The notes under the pieces were generated by a model. It had not been told where the DNA came from. It was given only the letters and a program-made list of their open reading frames with translations, and did no database searches. From PALSA-607 sp036510735 (lineage in GTDB: Bacteria > Actinomycetota > Actinomycetes > Acidothermales > Acidothermaceae), in contig DATCDK010000162.1 in assembly GCA_036510735.1 (NCBI GenBank), positions 1 through 19,374 of the forward strand: a DNA stretch of 19,374 bases, given 5' to 3'. Both the position numbers and the translations under genes were made by a program. The first letter of the stretch is position 1; every line of letters begins with the position of its first letter. Below, in pieces: positions 1 to 7,256 of the stretch.

Positions 1-768
1 GAGCACATCTTGCTTGCGGATCCGGCCGCCCACTCCGGTGCCGGTGAGGCCGCTGAGGTCGACGTTGTGCTCGTTGGCCAGCTTGCGCACCAGCGGCGTG
101 ACGTAGGAGGGGTCGCCGTCGCCAGCGCCGTCGTTCCCGGCTTCGGCGATACGCGGTGCCGGGACCGGAGCGCTAGCCGGGGCCGCCTGGGGCGCCGCCG
201 CTGGTGCTGACGGGGCGGATGTTTGGGCAAGCGGTGCAGCGGCGGTTTCAGGTACAGCGGCGGTTTCAGGTGCAGCGGCGGCTTCAGGTGCAGCGGCCGC
301 AGGCGCTGCCGGCGCTGGCGCTACCTGGGCCGTCTGGTCGCTCGCCTCGGGCTGCGGCGCGGGCTGCTCGGCGTCCGGCTCAGGTGTTAGTGCTTGTGCT
401 TGTGCTTGTGCTTGTGCTTGTGCTGGTGCTGGTGCTGGTGCGTCCGCGACTGCAGCCTCTGCAGCGGGTGCGGCCTCTGCAGCCACTGCCTCGGTGGCGT
501 CCGGTGCTGCTGCCGGCGCGCCCCCGGCGGATCCGTCGTCGATAACGGCCAGTTCGGAACCGACCTCGACTGTCTCGTCCTCGGCGACGGTGATCTTCGA
601 CAGGATGCCGGCGACGGGCGACGGGATTTCGGTGTCGACCTTGTCGGTCGAGACCTCGAGCAGCGGTTCGTCGACGGCGACCTGGTCGCCTTCCTTCTTC
701 AACCAGCGGGTGACGGTGCCCTCGGTGACGCTCTCCCCGAGGCGGGGCATCGTGACGGAGACCGACAT
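1..768 (-). CDS. sucB: Dihydrolipoamide acyltransferase (E2) of a 2-oxoacid dehydrogenase, N-terminal part
   Basis: The first 256 residues are visible and the gene continues past the left edge. Residues 1-78 form a lipoyl domain beginning MSVSVTMPRLGESVTEG, with the lipoylation motif STDKVDTE and the modified lysine at K43. A long Ala/Pro/Gln/Glu linker follows (about 80-220). Residues about 222-256 are a peripheral subunit-binding domain (YVTPLVRKLANEH, then GTGVGGRIRKQDVL), which docks E1 or E3. The catalytic acyltransferase domain lies outside the window. ATG at 768 is preceded by AGGGAG about 11 nt away. Only one lipoyl domain precedes the binding domain, whereas some actinobacterial E2s carry two or three. 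The E3 gene lpd ends 58 nt upstream on the same strand, which fits co-transcription. The substrate could be 2-oxoglutarate (SucB) or pyruvate (DlaT): in actinobacteria one E2 often serves both complexes, so the symbol is tentative. Confidence 0.93.
   Translation of the reverse strand, partial: MSVSVTMPRLGESVTEGTVTRWLKKEGDQVAVDEPLLEVSTDKVDTEIPSPVAGILSKITVAEDETVEVGSELAVIDDGSAGGAPAAAPDATEAVAAEAAPAAEAAVADAPAPAPAQAQAQAQAQALTPEPDAEQPAPQPEASDQTAQVAPAPAAPAAAAPEAAAAPETAAVPETAAAPLAQTSAPSAPAAAPQAAPASAPVPAPRIAEAGNDGAGDGDPSYVTPLVRKLANEHNVDLSGLTGTGVGGRIRKQDVL
234..296 (-). repeat. 18-bp tandem repeat in the E2 linker
   Basis: Three consecutive 18-bp units (234-251, 252-269, 270-287) plus part of a fourth; plus-strand unit GTGCAGCGGCGGTTTCAG with single-base differences. 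On the coding strand they encode Pro-Glu-Thr-Ala-Ala-Ala/Val hexapeptides. The unit is a multiple of three, so copy-number change would keep the frame. Confidence 0.9.
391..438 (-). repeat. Hexanucleotide repeat in the E2 linker
   Basis: Five perfect TGCTTG units (391-420) are followed by three TGCTGG units (421-438) on the plus strand. The coding strand reads three Pro-Ala and then five Gln-Ala dipeptides in the flexible linker between the lipoyl and subunit-binding domains. Nearly identical 6-bp units are a typical substrate for slipped-strand length variation, which would change linker length without a frameshift. Confidence 0.93.
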
Positions 769-826
769 GAGGGCTATGACTCCCTGGTTGAGGACGCGGA
801 ATGACCGTTTAGTTGGAGTAGGGCGG

Positions 827-2209
827 CTAGCTGTGCATGTGGAGCGGCTTGCCGGCCAGGGCCATCAGGGCCTCGCCGATCGCTTCGGTCTGCGTCGGGT
901 GCGGGTGGATCAGCTGAGCAACCTCACTCGGCAGCGCCTCCCAGTTGTAGATGAGCTGGGCTTCGGCGATCAGTTCGCTCACGCGAGCACCGACGATGTG
1001 GATGCAAACCACGGGGCCGTCGGCAACTGCGATCACCTTGACCGCGCCCGACGTCTTCAGGATCTGGCTGCGGCCGTTTCCGGCGAGGTCATAGGTGAGG
1101 GTCTTCAGGTTATCGCCGTACTTCTCCTTGGCCTTCACCTCAGTGAGCCCGACTGAAGCGACCTCGGGTTCGGAGTAGGTGATGCGCGGCACGCCGTCAT
1201 AGTCGATCGGCACGGGGGACAGGCCACCAAGACGCTCGGCGACCAGGATGCCCTCGGCGAAGCCGACGTGCGCAAGTTGCAACGTCGGGATGAGGTCGCC
1301 GACCGCGGAGATCGTGGGCACGTTGGTCTGGCAATACTCGTCGACCAGGACGAAGCCTCGCTCGGTCGCGACGCCGTTCTCTTCATAGCCGAGGCCGGCG
1401 GACACTGGGCCACGGCCGACGGCGACCAAGAGGTACTCGGCCTCGATCGTCTTGCCGCCTTCGAGTGTCACGACGACGCCAGCGTCGGTGGTCTTGACGC
1501 CCTCGAAGCGGGAGCCGAGTTCGAAGTTGATGCCGCGGCGGCGGTACGCGCGCTCGAGGAGCTTCGAGCTTGCCTCGTCCTCCAAGGGCAGCAGGTGCGG
1601 GAGTGCCTCGACGATGGTGACCTCTGCGCCGAACGACCTCCAGACGCTCGCGAACTCGACGCCGATCACGCCGCCACCTAGGACGACGACTGAAGCAGGC
1701 AGCCGGTCGAGCGCCAACGCGTGCTCGCTGGTGATGACCCGGTCGCCGTCGATCTCGAGACCCGGCAACGATCGGGGCGCGGAGCCGGTCGCCAGCAGGA
1801 CGTGCCGGCCCTCGTACCGCTGCCCGGCGACCTCGACCGCTGTCGGGGAGACCAGCCGGCCCTCGCCCTCGATGTAGGTGACCTTGTTCGCCTTCACCAG
1901 GCCCTGGAGACCCTTGTACAGGCGGTTGACCACGCCGTCCTTGTAGGCGTGCACGGCAGGAACGTCGATGCCGTCGAAGGTTGATTTGACGCCGACCGCT
2001 GCGCCGTCGCGCGCGCCGTCGGCGATCTCGGCCGCGTGCAGCAGCGCCTTCGTCGGAATGCAGCCGCGATGCAGGCAGGTGCCGCCGACCTTGTCCTTTT
2101 CGATCAGTGCGACCGAGAGCCCGAGCTCGCTCGCGCGGAAGGCAGCCGCGTAGCCGCCACTCCCGCCGCCGAGGATGACCAGGTCAAACGTGCCGTTCTC
2201 GTCTGCCAC
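827..2209 (-). CDS. lpd: Dihydrolipoyl dehydrogenase (E3)
   Basis: A 460-aa flavoprotein disulfide reductase that reoxidises dihydrolipoyl groups on E2 (and on glycine-cleavage H protein) with NAD+. Visible features are the FAD-binding GGGSGG (about 14-19), the redox-active disulfide in GGTCLHRGCIP (C45 and C50), the NAD-binding VVVLGGGVIGVE, the second FAD motif TISAVGD, and the C-terminal HPTQTE with catalytic His437 and Glu442. Length is normal for the family. I place the start at GTG 2209 because AAGGAG (2220-2215) sits 5 nt upstream. A GTG at 2215 falls inside that ribosome-binding site and is unlikely to be used. It lies between pepA (upstream) and sucB (downstream) on the same strand. 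As the shared E3 it could also serve the glycine cleavage system, whose gcvT is about 3 kb away. Confidence 0.97.
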   Translation of the reverse strand: MADENGTFDLVILGGGSGGYAAAFRASELGLSVALIEKDKVGGTCLHRGCIPTKALLHAAEIADGARDGAAVGVKSTFDGIDVPAVHAYKDGVVNRLYKGLQGLVKANKVTYIEGEGRLVSPTAVEVAGQRYEGRHVLLATGSAPRSLPGLEIDGDRVITSEHALALDRLPASVVVLGGGVIGVEFASVWRSFGAEVTIVEALPHLLPLEDEASSKLLERAYRRRGINFELGSRFEGVKTTDAGVVVTLEGGKTIEAEYLLVAVGRGPVSAGLGYEENGVATERGFVLVDEYCQTNVPTISAVGDLIPTLQLAHVGFAEGILVAERLGGLSPVPIDYDGVPRITYSEPEVASVGLTEVKAKEKYGDNLKTLTYDLAGNGRSQILKTSGAVKVIAVADGPVVCIHIVGARVSELIAEAQLIYNWEALPSEVAQLIHPHPTQTEAIGEALMALAGKPLHMHS

Positions 2210-2234
2210 GAGCACTCCTTACGCGAGTGGTTGC

Positions 2235-2247
2235 GCACCGACGGTGC
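2235..2247. promoter_or_regulatory. Short perfect inverted repeat upstream of lpd
   Basis: GCACCG-A-CGGTGC is a perfect 6-bp inverted repeat with a one-base centre. It lies 15 nt upstream of the lpd ribosome-binding site in the 106-bp gap after pepA. It has no T-run, so it does not look like an intrinsic terminator. It could be an operator half-site pair or chance in GC-rich DNA. Confidence 0.25.
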
Positions 2248-2315
2248 CGCGCCTGCGGGATCGCCGCGGCGTCAACATCATTCTCCCACGCCGGTCCAGC
2301 CTGTGAGTCCGCGCG

Positions 2316-3854
2316 TCAGAGCAGCCCGTTGGCCACATCGTCGGCGAGCTGTACGAACGTGCGGACCGCAGCGCCGGTGCCGCCCTTCGGGGTGTACCCG
2401 TAGGGGTCGCCCTGGTTGAACGCCGGACCGGCGATGTCGAGATGCGCCCAGGTGATCGGCTCACCGTCGCGCTTTCCGACGAAGTCAGACAGGAAGCTCG
2501 CGGCGACCAACATGCCGCCGAACGACTCGCCCATGTTCGCGATATCGGCGACAGAGGAGTCGAGCGACTTGCGAAGCTCCGGGGGGATCGGCATCGGCCA
2601 CATGTGCTCGCCGGCCCGCGTCGCGGCGTCGACCACCGCGTTGCGGAAATCGTCGTCGTTGGCCATGACGCCTGACATCCGGGTGCCGAGCGCGACAAGC
2701 TGCGCGCCGGTCAGCGTGGCGGCGTCGACGATCAAGTCGGGGAGTTCTTCACTGGCACGCACGAGGGCATCGGCGAGAACCAGCCTGCCCTCCGCGTCGG
2801 TGTTGAGCACCTCGACCGTCTTGCCGCCGTAGATGGTGATGACGTCGGATGGCCGCTGCGCCGAACCCGATGGCATGTTTTCGGCAAGCGGCGCCCAGCC
2901 GGTGACATTCACCGGAAGCTTCAGTTGGGCGATCGCGACCATCGCCATGACCACCGCTGCCGCGCCGCCCATGTCGGACTTCATCCACTCCATGGGCGTG
3001 GCCGGCTTGAGCGACAGACCACCAGAGTCGAACGTGATGCCCTTGCCGACAAGGGCGAGCGTCTTGGTCGCCTTGGGGTGCCGATACGCCAACCGCACGA
3101 GTCGTGGGGGATTCACCGAACCTTGTCCGACGCCGACGATGCCGCCGTAGCCACCCTTCTTCAGAGCTTTCTCGTCGAGCACCTCGATCGCAAGGCCGAC
3201 CCGATTCGCTTCCGCCGTTGCGATCTCGGCGAACTCGCGTGGGTGCAGATCGGACGGCGGGGTGTTGACGAGGTCGCGGACCGCGCACACCGCGTCGCAG
3301 ACGATCTTGGCTCGCGCGACGGCTTGCTTTGCCGATCGTTGCGGGTCGGCGACGAGCACCACGACTGACCTGACTGGCGGGAGGTAGCCGTGCAAGGTCG
3401 CGTTGCGGTAGCGCCGGTAGGAGTACGCGCCGAGCAACGCCCCGTCGGCGACTGCCGTCACGGATTCGTCGGTGATCGTGCCATCGGCGGCCGTGCCCAG
3501 CGAGATCGCGACTTTGCCTACGCCCGCGAGCGAGCGAACGGCTACGCCGGCGGCGCGGCGCAGCACCTCGGGTGCGAACTGCTGTCCCCGGCGCACGGGC
3601 GTGCCAAGGCCTACGACAACAACGACGGGTGCAGTCGTCGCGCCCAGCGTGGCGATCCGGTGGCATTCCCCGGCTTGACCGGTCGCGCCGAGACTGACCA
3701 GCGTGGCCACCAGTCGACGGCGCAGCGCGTTATTGATGGCTTCCGAGCCCGGAGCGAGCACAGGGCGCCCGTCCGGGCTTGCGGCGACGCCGACAACGAC
3801 GGCATCCGCCTTGATCTGGTCGGCGGATTCGGCGGCGAGCGCGATGGCAGTCAC
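2316..3854 (-). CDS. pepA: Leucyl aminopeptidase (M17 family)
   Basis: A cytosolic dimetal aminopeptidase that removes N-terminal residues from peptides, here 512 aa. The M17 signature NTDAEGRL is at 351-358. Predicted metal ligands are K271, D276, D294, D353 and E355, with catalytic K283 and R357, all in the expected motifs (GKGITFDSGGL, MKSDMGG, NTDAEGRL). Residues 1-170 are the usual variable N-terminal domain. The open frame extends to 4004, but that would bury 131 nt inside the upstream MFS gene. GTG at 3854 gives the normal family length and the expected N-terminus VTAIALAAES. There is no convincing Shine-Dalgarno, but a TACGAT box lies 8 nt upstream, so the message may be leaderless. 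pepA followed by lpd and sucB is, from memory, a common actinobacterial gene order. Confidence 0.96.
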   Translation of the reverse strand: MTAIALAAESADQIKADAVVVGVAASPDGRPVLAPGSEAINNALRRRLVATLVSLGATGQAGECHRIATLGATTAPVVVVVGLGTPVRRGQQFAPEVLRRAAGVAVRSLAGVGKVAISLGTAADGTITDESVTAVADGALLGAYSYRRYRNATLHGYLPPVRSVVVLVADPQRSAKQAVARAKIVCDAVCAVRDLVNTPPSDLHPREFAEIATAEANRVGLAIEVLDEKALKKGGYGGIVGVGQGSVNPPRLVRLAYRHPKATKTLALVGKGITFDSGGLSLKPATPMEWMKSDMGGAAAVVMAMVAIAQLKLPVNVTGWAPLAENMPSGSAQRPSDVITIYGGKTVEVLNTDAEGRLVLADALVRASEELPDLIVDAATLTGAQLVALGTRMSGVMANDDDFRNAVVDAATRAGEHMWPMPIPPELRKSLDSSVADIANMGESFGGMLVAASFLSDFVGKRDGEPITWAHLDIAGPAFNQGDPYGYTPKGGTGAAVRTFVQLADDVANGLL

Positions 3855-3868
3855 GGCCGCCGATCGTA
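3855..3868 (-). promoter_or_regulatory. Candidate leaderless promoter of pepA
   Basis: On the minus strand TACGAT (3868-3863) matches the actinobacterial -10 pattern TANNNT. The start codon GTG follows after 8 nt, where transcription would begin. No clear -35 is visible. It occupies the 19-nt gap after the MFS stop codon. Confidence 0.4.
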
Positions 3869-3873
3869 TCCCG

Positions 3874-5382
3874 TTAGTGCTCGGCGACCGCGGGTTGCGG
3901 TGGTCCGCTGTGGTCGCGGGCGCTTTGTTCGACGGCCGCCACGTGGGTGCCCCGGCTCGGCAGCGTGAGTGCGAGCAGCGCTCCGAGCAACGCGATGAAT
4001 CCACCGACGAGGAAGGCGCGGTCGAATCCCGAGCTCAGAGCGCCCGCGGTTCGAAGGCCCTTCGAGCGGTCAGTCGCAATCGTCGCGAGTATCGCCAGGC
4101 CGAGCGCACCGCCGACCTGCCGGGTGGTGTTGACCAGCCCGGAGGCGAGGCCCGCTTCACTGCGGTCGACCCCCATCGTCGCGGCGACGGTCACCGGCAC
4201 GATGGACAGCCCGAGCCCACCGGACACGAGCATCATCGGAACCAGCACGTGGGTGTAGTAGTTGCCGGTCGCGGGCAGCCGCGACAACCACCACATGCCG
4301 AGGGCGGCCAGCGTCCCTCCGATCGCGATGATGCGGCGGGGGCCGACCTTGCTGACAAGCCGCGATGCTGTCTGGGCCCCGAGGATGATCATGAGCGCGC
4401 CCGGCACGAACGCGAACCCGGTCTTCAGCGCGCTGAAGCCGAGAACGTCCTGCATGTAGAGCGACAAGAAGAAGAACATCGAGAACATGACGGCGCCGAC
4501 GGCAATCGCGATGCCGTTCGCCGATGACAGCGCGCGCATCTTGAAAATGCGGAGCGGCACGAGCGGTTGCGGCGAGTAGTGCTCAATAGCGACGAATGTG
4601 CCTAGCAACACAACACCGATGGCGAGGGTGATCAGGGTGCGCGGGGAGCCCCACGCGTGCTCGTTCGTGCTGACGATCCCGTAGACGATGACGGCCAGAC
4701 CGCCCGTCACGGTGATCGTGCCGGGGATGTCGAGAGCGCGAATTGTGCGAATCTGACCGCGCGACTCGCGCAGGGAGACCCAGGCCGCAGCAAACAGGAC
4801 GACCCCGATCGGTACGTTCACGAACAGCACCCACCGCCAGCTCAGCTCGTCGGTGAGAATGCCGCCGGCCATGACGCCGAACGCACCACCGCTGCCGGCC
4901 GTCGCGCTCCAGAGGCCGAGTGCGCGAGCGCGCTCCCGTTGCTCGGTGTAGGTCGTGGTCAGCAGGCTCAGCGTCGACGGGGCCAGGATGGCGCCGCCGA
5001 GACCCTGCGCCGCACGTGCGACTTCGAGCATCGTCCCGCTCTGCGCGAAGCCGCCGACCAGGCTCGCGCCGACGAAGACGATAAGACCGAGAAGGAAGAT
5101 TTTCTTGCGACCGAACAAGTCACCGGCGCGGCCGCCCAGCAGCAGGAAGCCGGCGAACGTCAGCGCGTAGGCGTTGACGACCCATTGCAGCTCGCTCTGG
5201 TTCATGTGCAGCGACTGACCCATCTTCGGCAGCGCCACGTTCACGATCGAGATGTCGAGGACGACCATGAATTGTGCGGCGCAGGCGATGGCGAGCACTG
5301 CCCACGAGGGGATGTGCGCGTGGGTGGCTGACTCGTGCGCGGCGGGCGCAGGCGAAGGCGTACTGGTCGTGTTCTGACTCAT
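3874..5382 (-). CDS. MFS transporter, DHA2 (EmrB/QacA-type) drug:H+ antiporter
   Basis: A 502-aa integral membrane protein with about 14 hydrophobic segments. After a hydrophilic start rich in Ser/Thr/Pro (about 1-25) come the DHA2 hallmarks: FMVVLDISIVNVALP in TM1, LQWVVNAYALTFAGF in TM2, and the loop motif GGRAGDLFGRKK. The TM5 antiporter motif region reads SGGAFGVMAGGILT. The C-terminus is short and polar. The family exports drugs or metabolites using the proton gradient; the substrate cannot be read from sequence. ATG at 5382 follows AGGGG at about 7 nt. No regulator gene is adjacent. It diverges from gcvT across 149 bp and ends 19 nt before pepA, but the apparent own promoter of pepA argues against a functional link. 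Confidence 0.94.
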   Translation of the reverse strand: MSQNTTSTPSPAPAAHESATHAHIPSWAVLAIACAAQFMVVLDISIVNVALPKMGQSLHMNQSELQWVVNAYALTFAGFLLLGGRAGDLFGRKKIFLLGLIVFVGASLVGGFAQSGTMLEVARAAQGLGGAILAPSTLSLLTTTYTEQRERARALGLWSATAGSGGAFGVMAGGILTDELSWRWVLFVNVPIGVVLFAAAWVSLRESRGQIRTIRALDIPGTITVTGGLAVIVYGIVSTNEHAWGSPRTLITLAIGVVLLGTFVAIEHYSPQPLVPLRIFKMRALSSANGIAIAVGAVMFSMFFFLSLYMQDVLGFSALKTGFAFVPGALMIILGAQTASRLVSKVGPRRIIAIGGTLAALGMWWLSRLPATGNYYTHVLVPMMLVSGGLGLSIVPVTVAATMGVDRSEAGLASGLVNTTRQVGGALGLAILATIATDRSKGLRTAGALSSGFDRAFLVGGFIALLGALLALTLPSRGTHVAAVEQSARDHSGPPQPAVAEH

Positions 5383-5519
5383 CGGTAACCCCTGATGTGC
5401 GGCTGTCTACGGCGGGCGGGCGCCTTCGTGCGCAGAGCTGACTGCATCGACTCTAGGCCCCAACCTACGAACACCCTGAGACATTTCCGCGGGGAGGGTG
5501 GTCGCCTGGACGGAAGCGG

Positions 5520-5525
5520 TAACGT
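5520..5525 (+). promoter_or_regulatory. Candidate -10 box of gcvT (leaderless)
   Basis: TAACGT fits TANNNT and ends 6 nt before the gcvT ATG at 5532, so transcription could begin at the start codon. No Shine-Dalgarno is visible in front of gcvT, which supports a leaderless start. No glycine riboswitch features were found in this 149-bp intergenic region. Confidence 0.4.
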
Positions 5526-5531
5526 CCGCGC

Positions 5532-6725
5532 ATGACAGAAGCGCCTCAGCACGCGGCCCCCGCTGACCTGCTCCGCTCGCCGCTGCACGACCGCCACCTC
5601 GCGCTCGGAGCAAAGATGGGCGAGTTCGGCGGTTGGACCATGCCGCTGGAGTACGCCGGCGGCGGCGTCATCGCCGAGCACACTGCGGTCCGGGAGAACG
5701 TAGGTGTCTTCGACGTGTCACACCTCGGGAAGGCGTCGGTGCGCGGCCCAGGTGCCGCCGCGTTCATCGATGCCACCTTGACCAACGATCTGTCGCGGAT
5801 CAGCTCCGCGGAGTACACGCACGGCGCGCGCGGCGCGCCCTACACACAAGGCGCGCGCGGCGCCCAGTACACGCTCTGCGCCGACGATGCCTCGGGTGGT
5901 GTCGTCGACGACCTGATCGTCTACCTGCGCGGTGACGACGACGTCTTCCTCGTGCCGAACGCAGCGAACACTGCCGAGGTGGTGCGTCGGCTCGCGGCCG
6001 CAGCGCCTGATGGTGTCGAGGTGCGCAACCTGCACCGTGATTTCGCGGTGCTCGCTGTGCAGGGACCGCGCTCTCCCGAGTTGGTCGATGCGATCGGGTT
6101 GCCGTCGGAACATCCGTATATGTCGTTCATCGATACGGAGTGGACGTCGAATGCGGGCGTCCGCACGGACATCACGGTCTGTCGATCCGGCTACACCGGC
6201 GAACGCGGTTATGAACTGGTGGTTCCGAGTGCCGACGCCGGAGCGGTATGGGATCAGCTGTTTGCAGCTGGCGCGCCCCTCGGCGTCCGCGCTTGTGGGC
6301 TTGGTGCTCGTGACACGTTGCGCACCGAAATGGGTTACCCGCTGCACGGGCAGGACCTATCGCTCGACATCACCCCGAATCAGGCGCGGGTCGGGTGGGC
6401 GGTCGGCTGGAAGAAGCCTGCATTTTGGGGACGCGAAGTCCTCCTGGCTGAGCGGGCTGCGGGACCCAGCAGGATCTTGCGCGGGCTTGAGTCACTCGAC
6501 CGCGGCATCCCGCGACCGCACATGGTCGTGAAGTCGCGGGACGGCGAGGTCATCGGCGAGGTGACAAGTGGCACGTTCTCGCCGACTCGCCGGGTCGGCA
6601 TCGCGCTCGCGTTGCTCCGGCCCGACATCGTCGAAGGTGACGAGGTCGAGGTCGACGTGCGTGGCAGGCCATCGGCGATGCGCGTGGTGAAGCCGCCGTT
6701 CATTGAAGGGAGTCGCACGGTATGA
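5532..6725 (+). CDS. gcvT: Aminomethyltransferase, T protein of the glycine cleavage system
   Basis: A 397-aa protein that transfers the one-carbon unit from aminomethyl-lipoyl H protein to tetrahydrofolate and releases ammonia. Family features in order: SPLHDRHLALGAKMGEFGGW (15-35), GVFDVSHLGK (58-67), the acidic substrate/folate motif SGGVVDDLIVY (121-131), FAVLAVQGP, the YTGERGYE motif, GLGARDTLRTEMGYPLHG, and the C-terminal barrel with EVTSGTFSPT. It is slightly longer than usual because residues 95-112 contain two copies of a 9-residue unit next to the canonical AQYTL strand (see the repeat entry). The downstream kinase-like gene overlaps it by 4 nt (ATGA). gcvP and gcvH are not in the window. 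The lpd product across the divergent promoter could supply the L protein. Confidence 0.96.
   Translation: MTEAPQHAAPADLLRSPLHDRHLALGAKMGEFGGWTMPLEYAGGGVIAEHTAVRENVGVFDVSHLGKASVRGPGAAAFIDATLTNDLSRISSAEYTHGARGAPYTQGARGAQYTLCADDASGGVVDDLIVYLRGDDDVFLVPNAANTAEVVRRLAAAAPDGVEVRNLHRDFAVLAVQGPRSPELVDAIGLPSEHPYMSFIDTEWTSNAGVRTDITVCRSGYTGERGYELVVPSADAGAVWDQLFAAGAPLGVRACGLGARDTLRTEMGYPLHGQDLSLDITPNQARVGWAVGWKKPAFWGREVLLAERAAGPSRILRGLESLDRGIPRPHMVVKSRDGEVIGEVTSGTFSPTRRVGIALALLRPDIVEGDEVEVDVRGRPSAMRVVKPPFIEGSRTV
5814..5867 (+). repeat. 27-bp in-frame tandem repeat within gcvT
   Basis: Unit 1 (5814-5840) and unit 2 (5841-5867) are near-identical and encode YTHGARGAP and YTQGARGAQ. The next bases (TACACG) restart the unit as YTLC, so this looks like local duplication of the segment before the conserved GxAQYTL strand. 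Relative to the family pattern about 18 residues are added. Confidence 0.88.
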
Positions 6726-7243
6726 GCCGGGCCGAACGCGTCGTCCTCATCGGCATGATGGGCGCGGGCAAATCCACGATTGGGGCGAGCCTGTCGAAGC
6801 TCACCGGCTGGCCTTACATCGACAATGACCAGGTCGTCGAGCAGATGGTCGGCATGCCGACCCGCGACCTGCTGCAGCAACGCGGAGTCGAGGCGATGCG
6901 CACGGCTGAATCCGCTGCCGCCATTCACGTTCTGACGATGCCGCCACCACTTATCGCCGGTGTGGCGGCCGGCATCGTGCTCGATCCGGCGGTCAGTGCA
7001 CAAGTTCATGACGGGGCGTTCGTCGTCTTCCTGCGGGCCCGAATCGAGACGCTCGCGAAGCGGGTCGAAGGCACCTACCGGCCATGGCTCGGCGACGATC
7101 CCGAAGCGACACTGCGCAAGCTGTACGTCGGCCGCGAGCCGCTCTACGAGAAGCTGGGCCATCTGGTCCTCGATGTCGACGACACCTCGCCGGACGCCGA
7201 CGCGCAGCGCATCCTCGACGCTTTCCGGGCTGCACCGGACTAG
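6722..7243 (+). CDS. Shikimate-kinase-like P-loop kinase with altered glycine motif
   Basis: A 173-aa single-domain kinase. Walker A is GMMGAGKST (11-19). Several residues that contact shikimate in shikimate kinases are present at matching positions: D34 in YIDND, R60 in EAMRTAE, the lid arginine in RPWL (R120), and R138 in REPLYEKL. The usual Gly-Gly-Gly strand at 79-81 is replaced (PLIAGVAAG), so substrate binding may differ. ATG 6722 overlaps the gcvT stop (ATGA), implying translational coupling. No other aro genes are nearby. It may be an authentic but divergent shikimate kinase (aroK) or a paralogue acting on another small hydroxyl substrate. I leave the symbol empty. It ends 13 nt from the convergent cobS stop, with no room for a standard terminator. 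Confidence 0.8.
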   Translation: MSRAERVVLIGMMGAGKSTIGASLSKLTGWPYIDNDQVVEQMVGMPTRDLLQQRGVEAMRTAESAAAIHVLTMPPPLIAGVAAGIVLDPAVSAQVHDGAFVVFLRARIETLAKRVEGTYRPWLGDDPEATLRKLYVGREPLYEKLGHLVLDVDDTSPDADAQRILDAFRAAPD

Positions 7244-7256
7244 AACGCGACGCGGG

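Noticed and set aside
394..804. Plus-strand open frame with Cys-Leu repeats
   Set aside because: It is the antisense reading of the E2 linker repeat and lipoyl domain.
3855..4004. Longer pepA start at 4004
   Set aside because: It would overlap the MFS gene by 131 nt; GTG 3854 gives the family length and matches conserved residue numbering.
5383..5531. Glycine riboswitch upstream of gcvT
   Set aside because: None of the conserved tandem-aptamer motifs is visible and the gap is only 149 bp, with a likely leaderless start.
7244..7256. Bidirectional terminator between the kinase-like gene and cobS
   Set aside because: Only 13 nt separate the two stops and no stable hairpin with a T-run is present in the gap.
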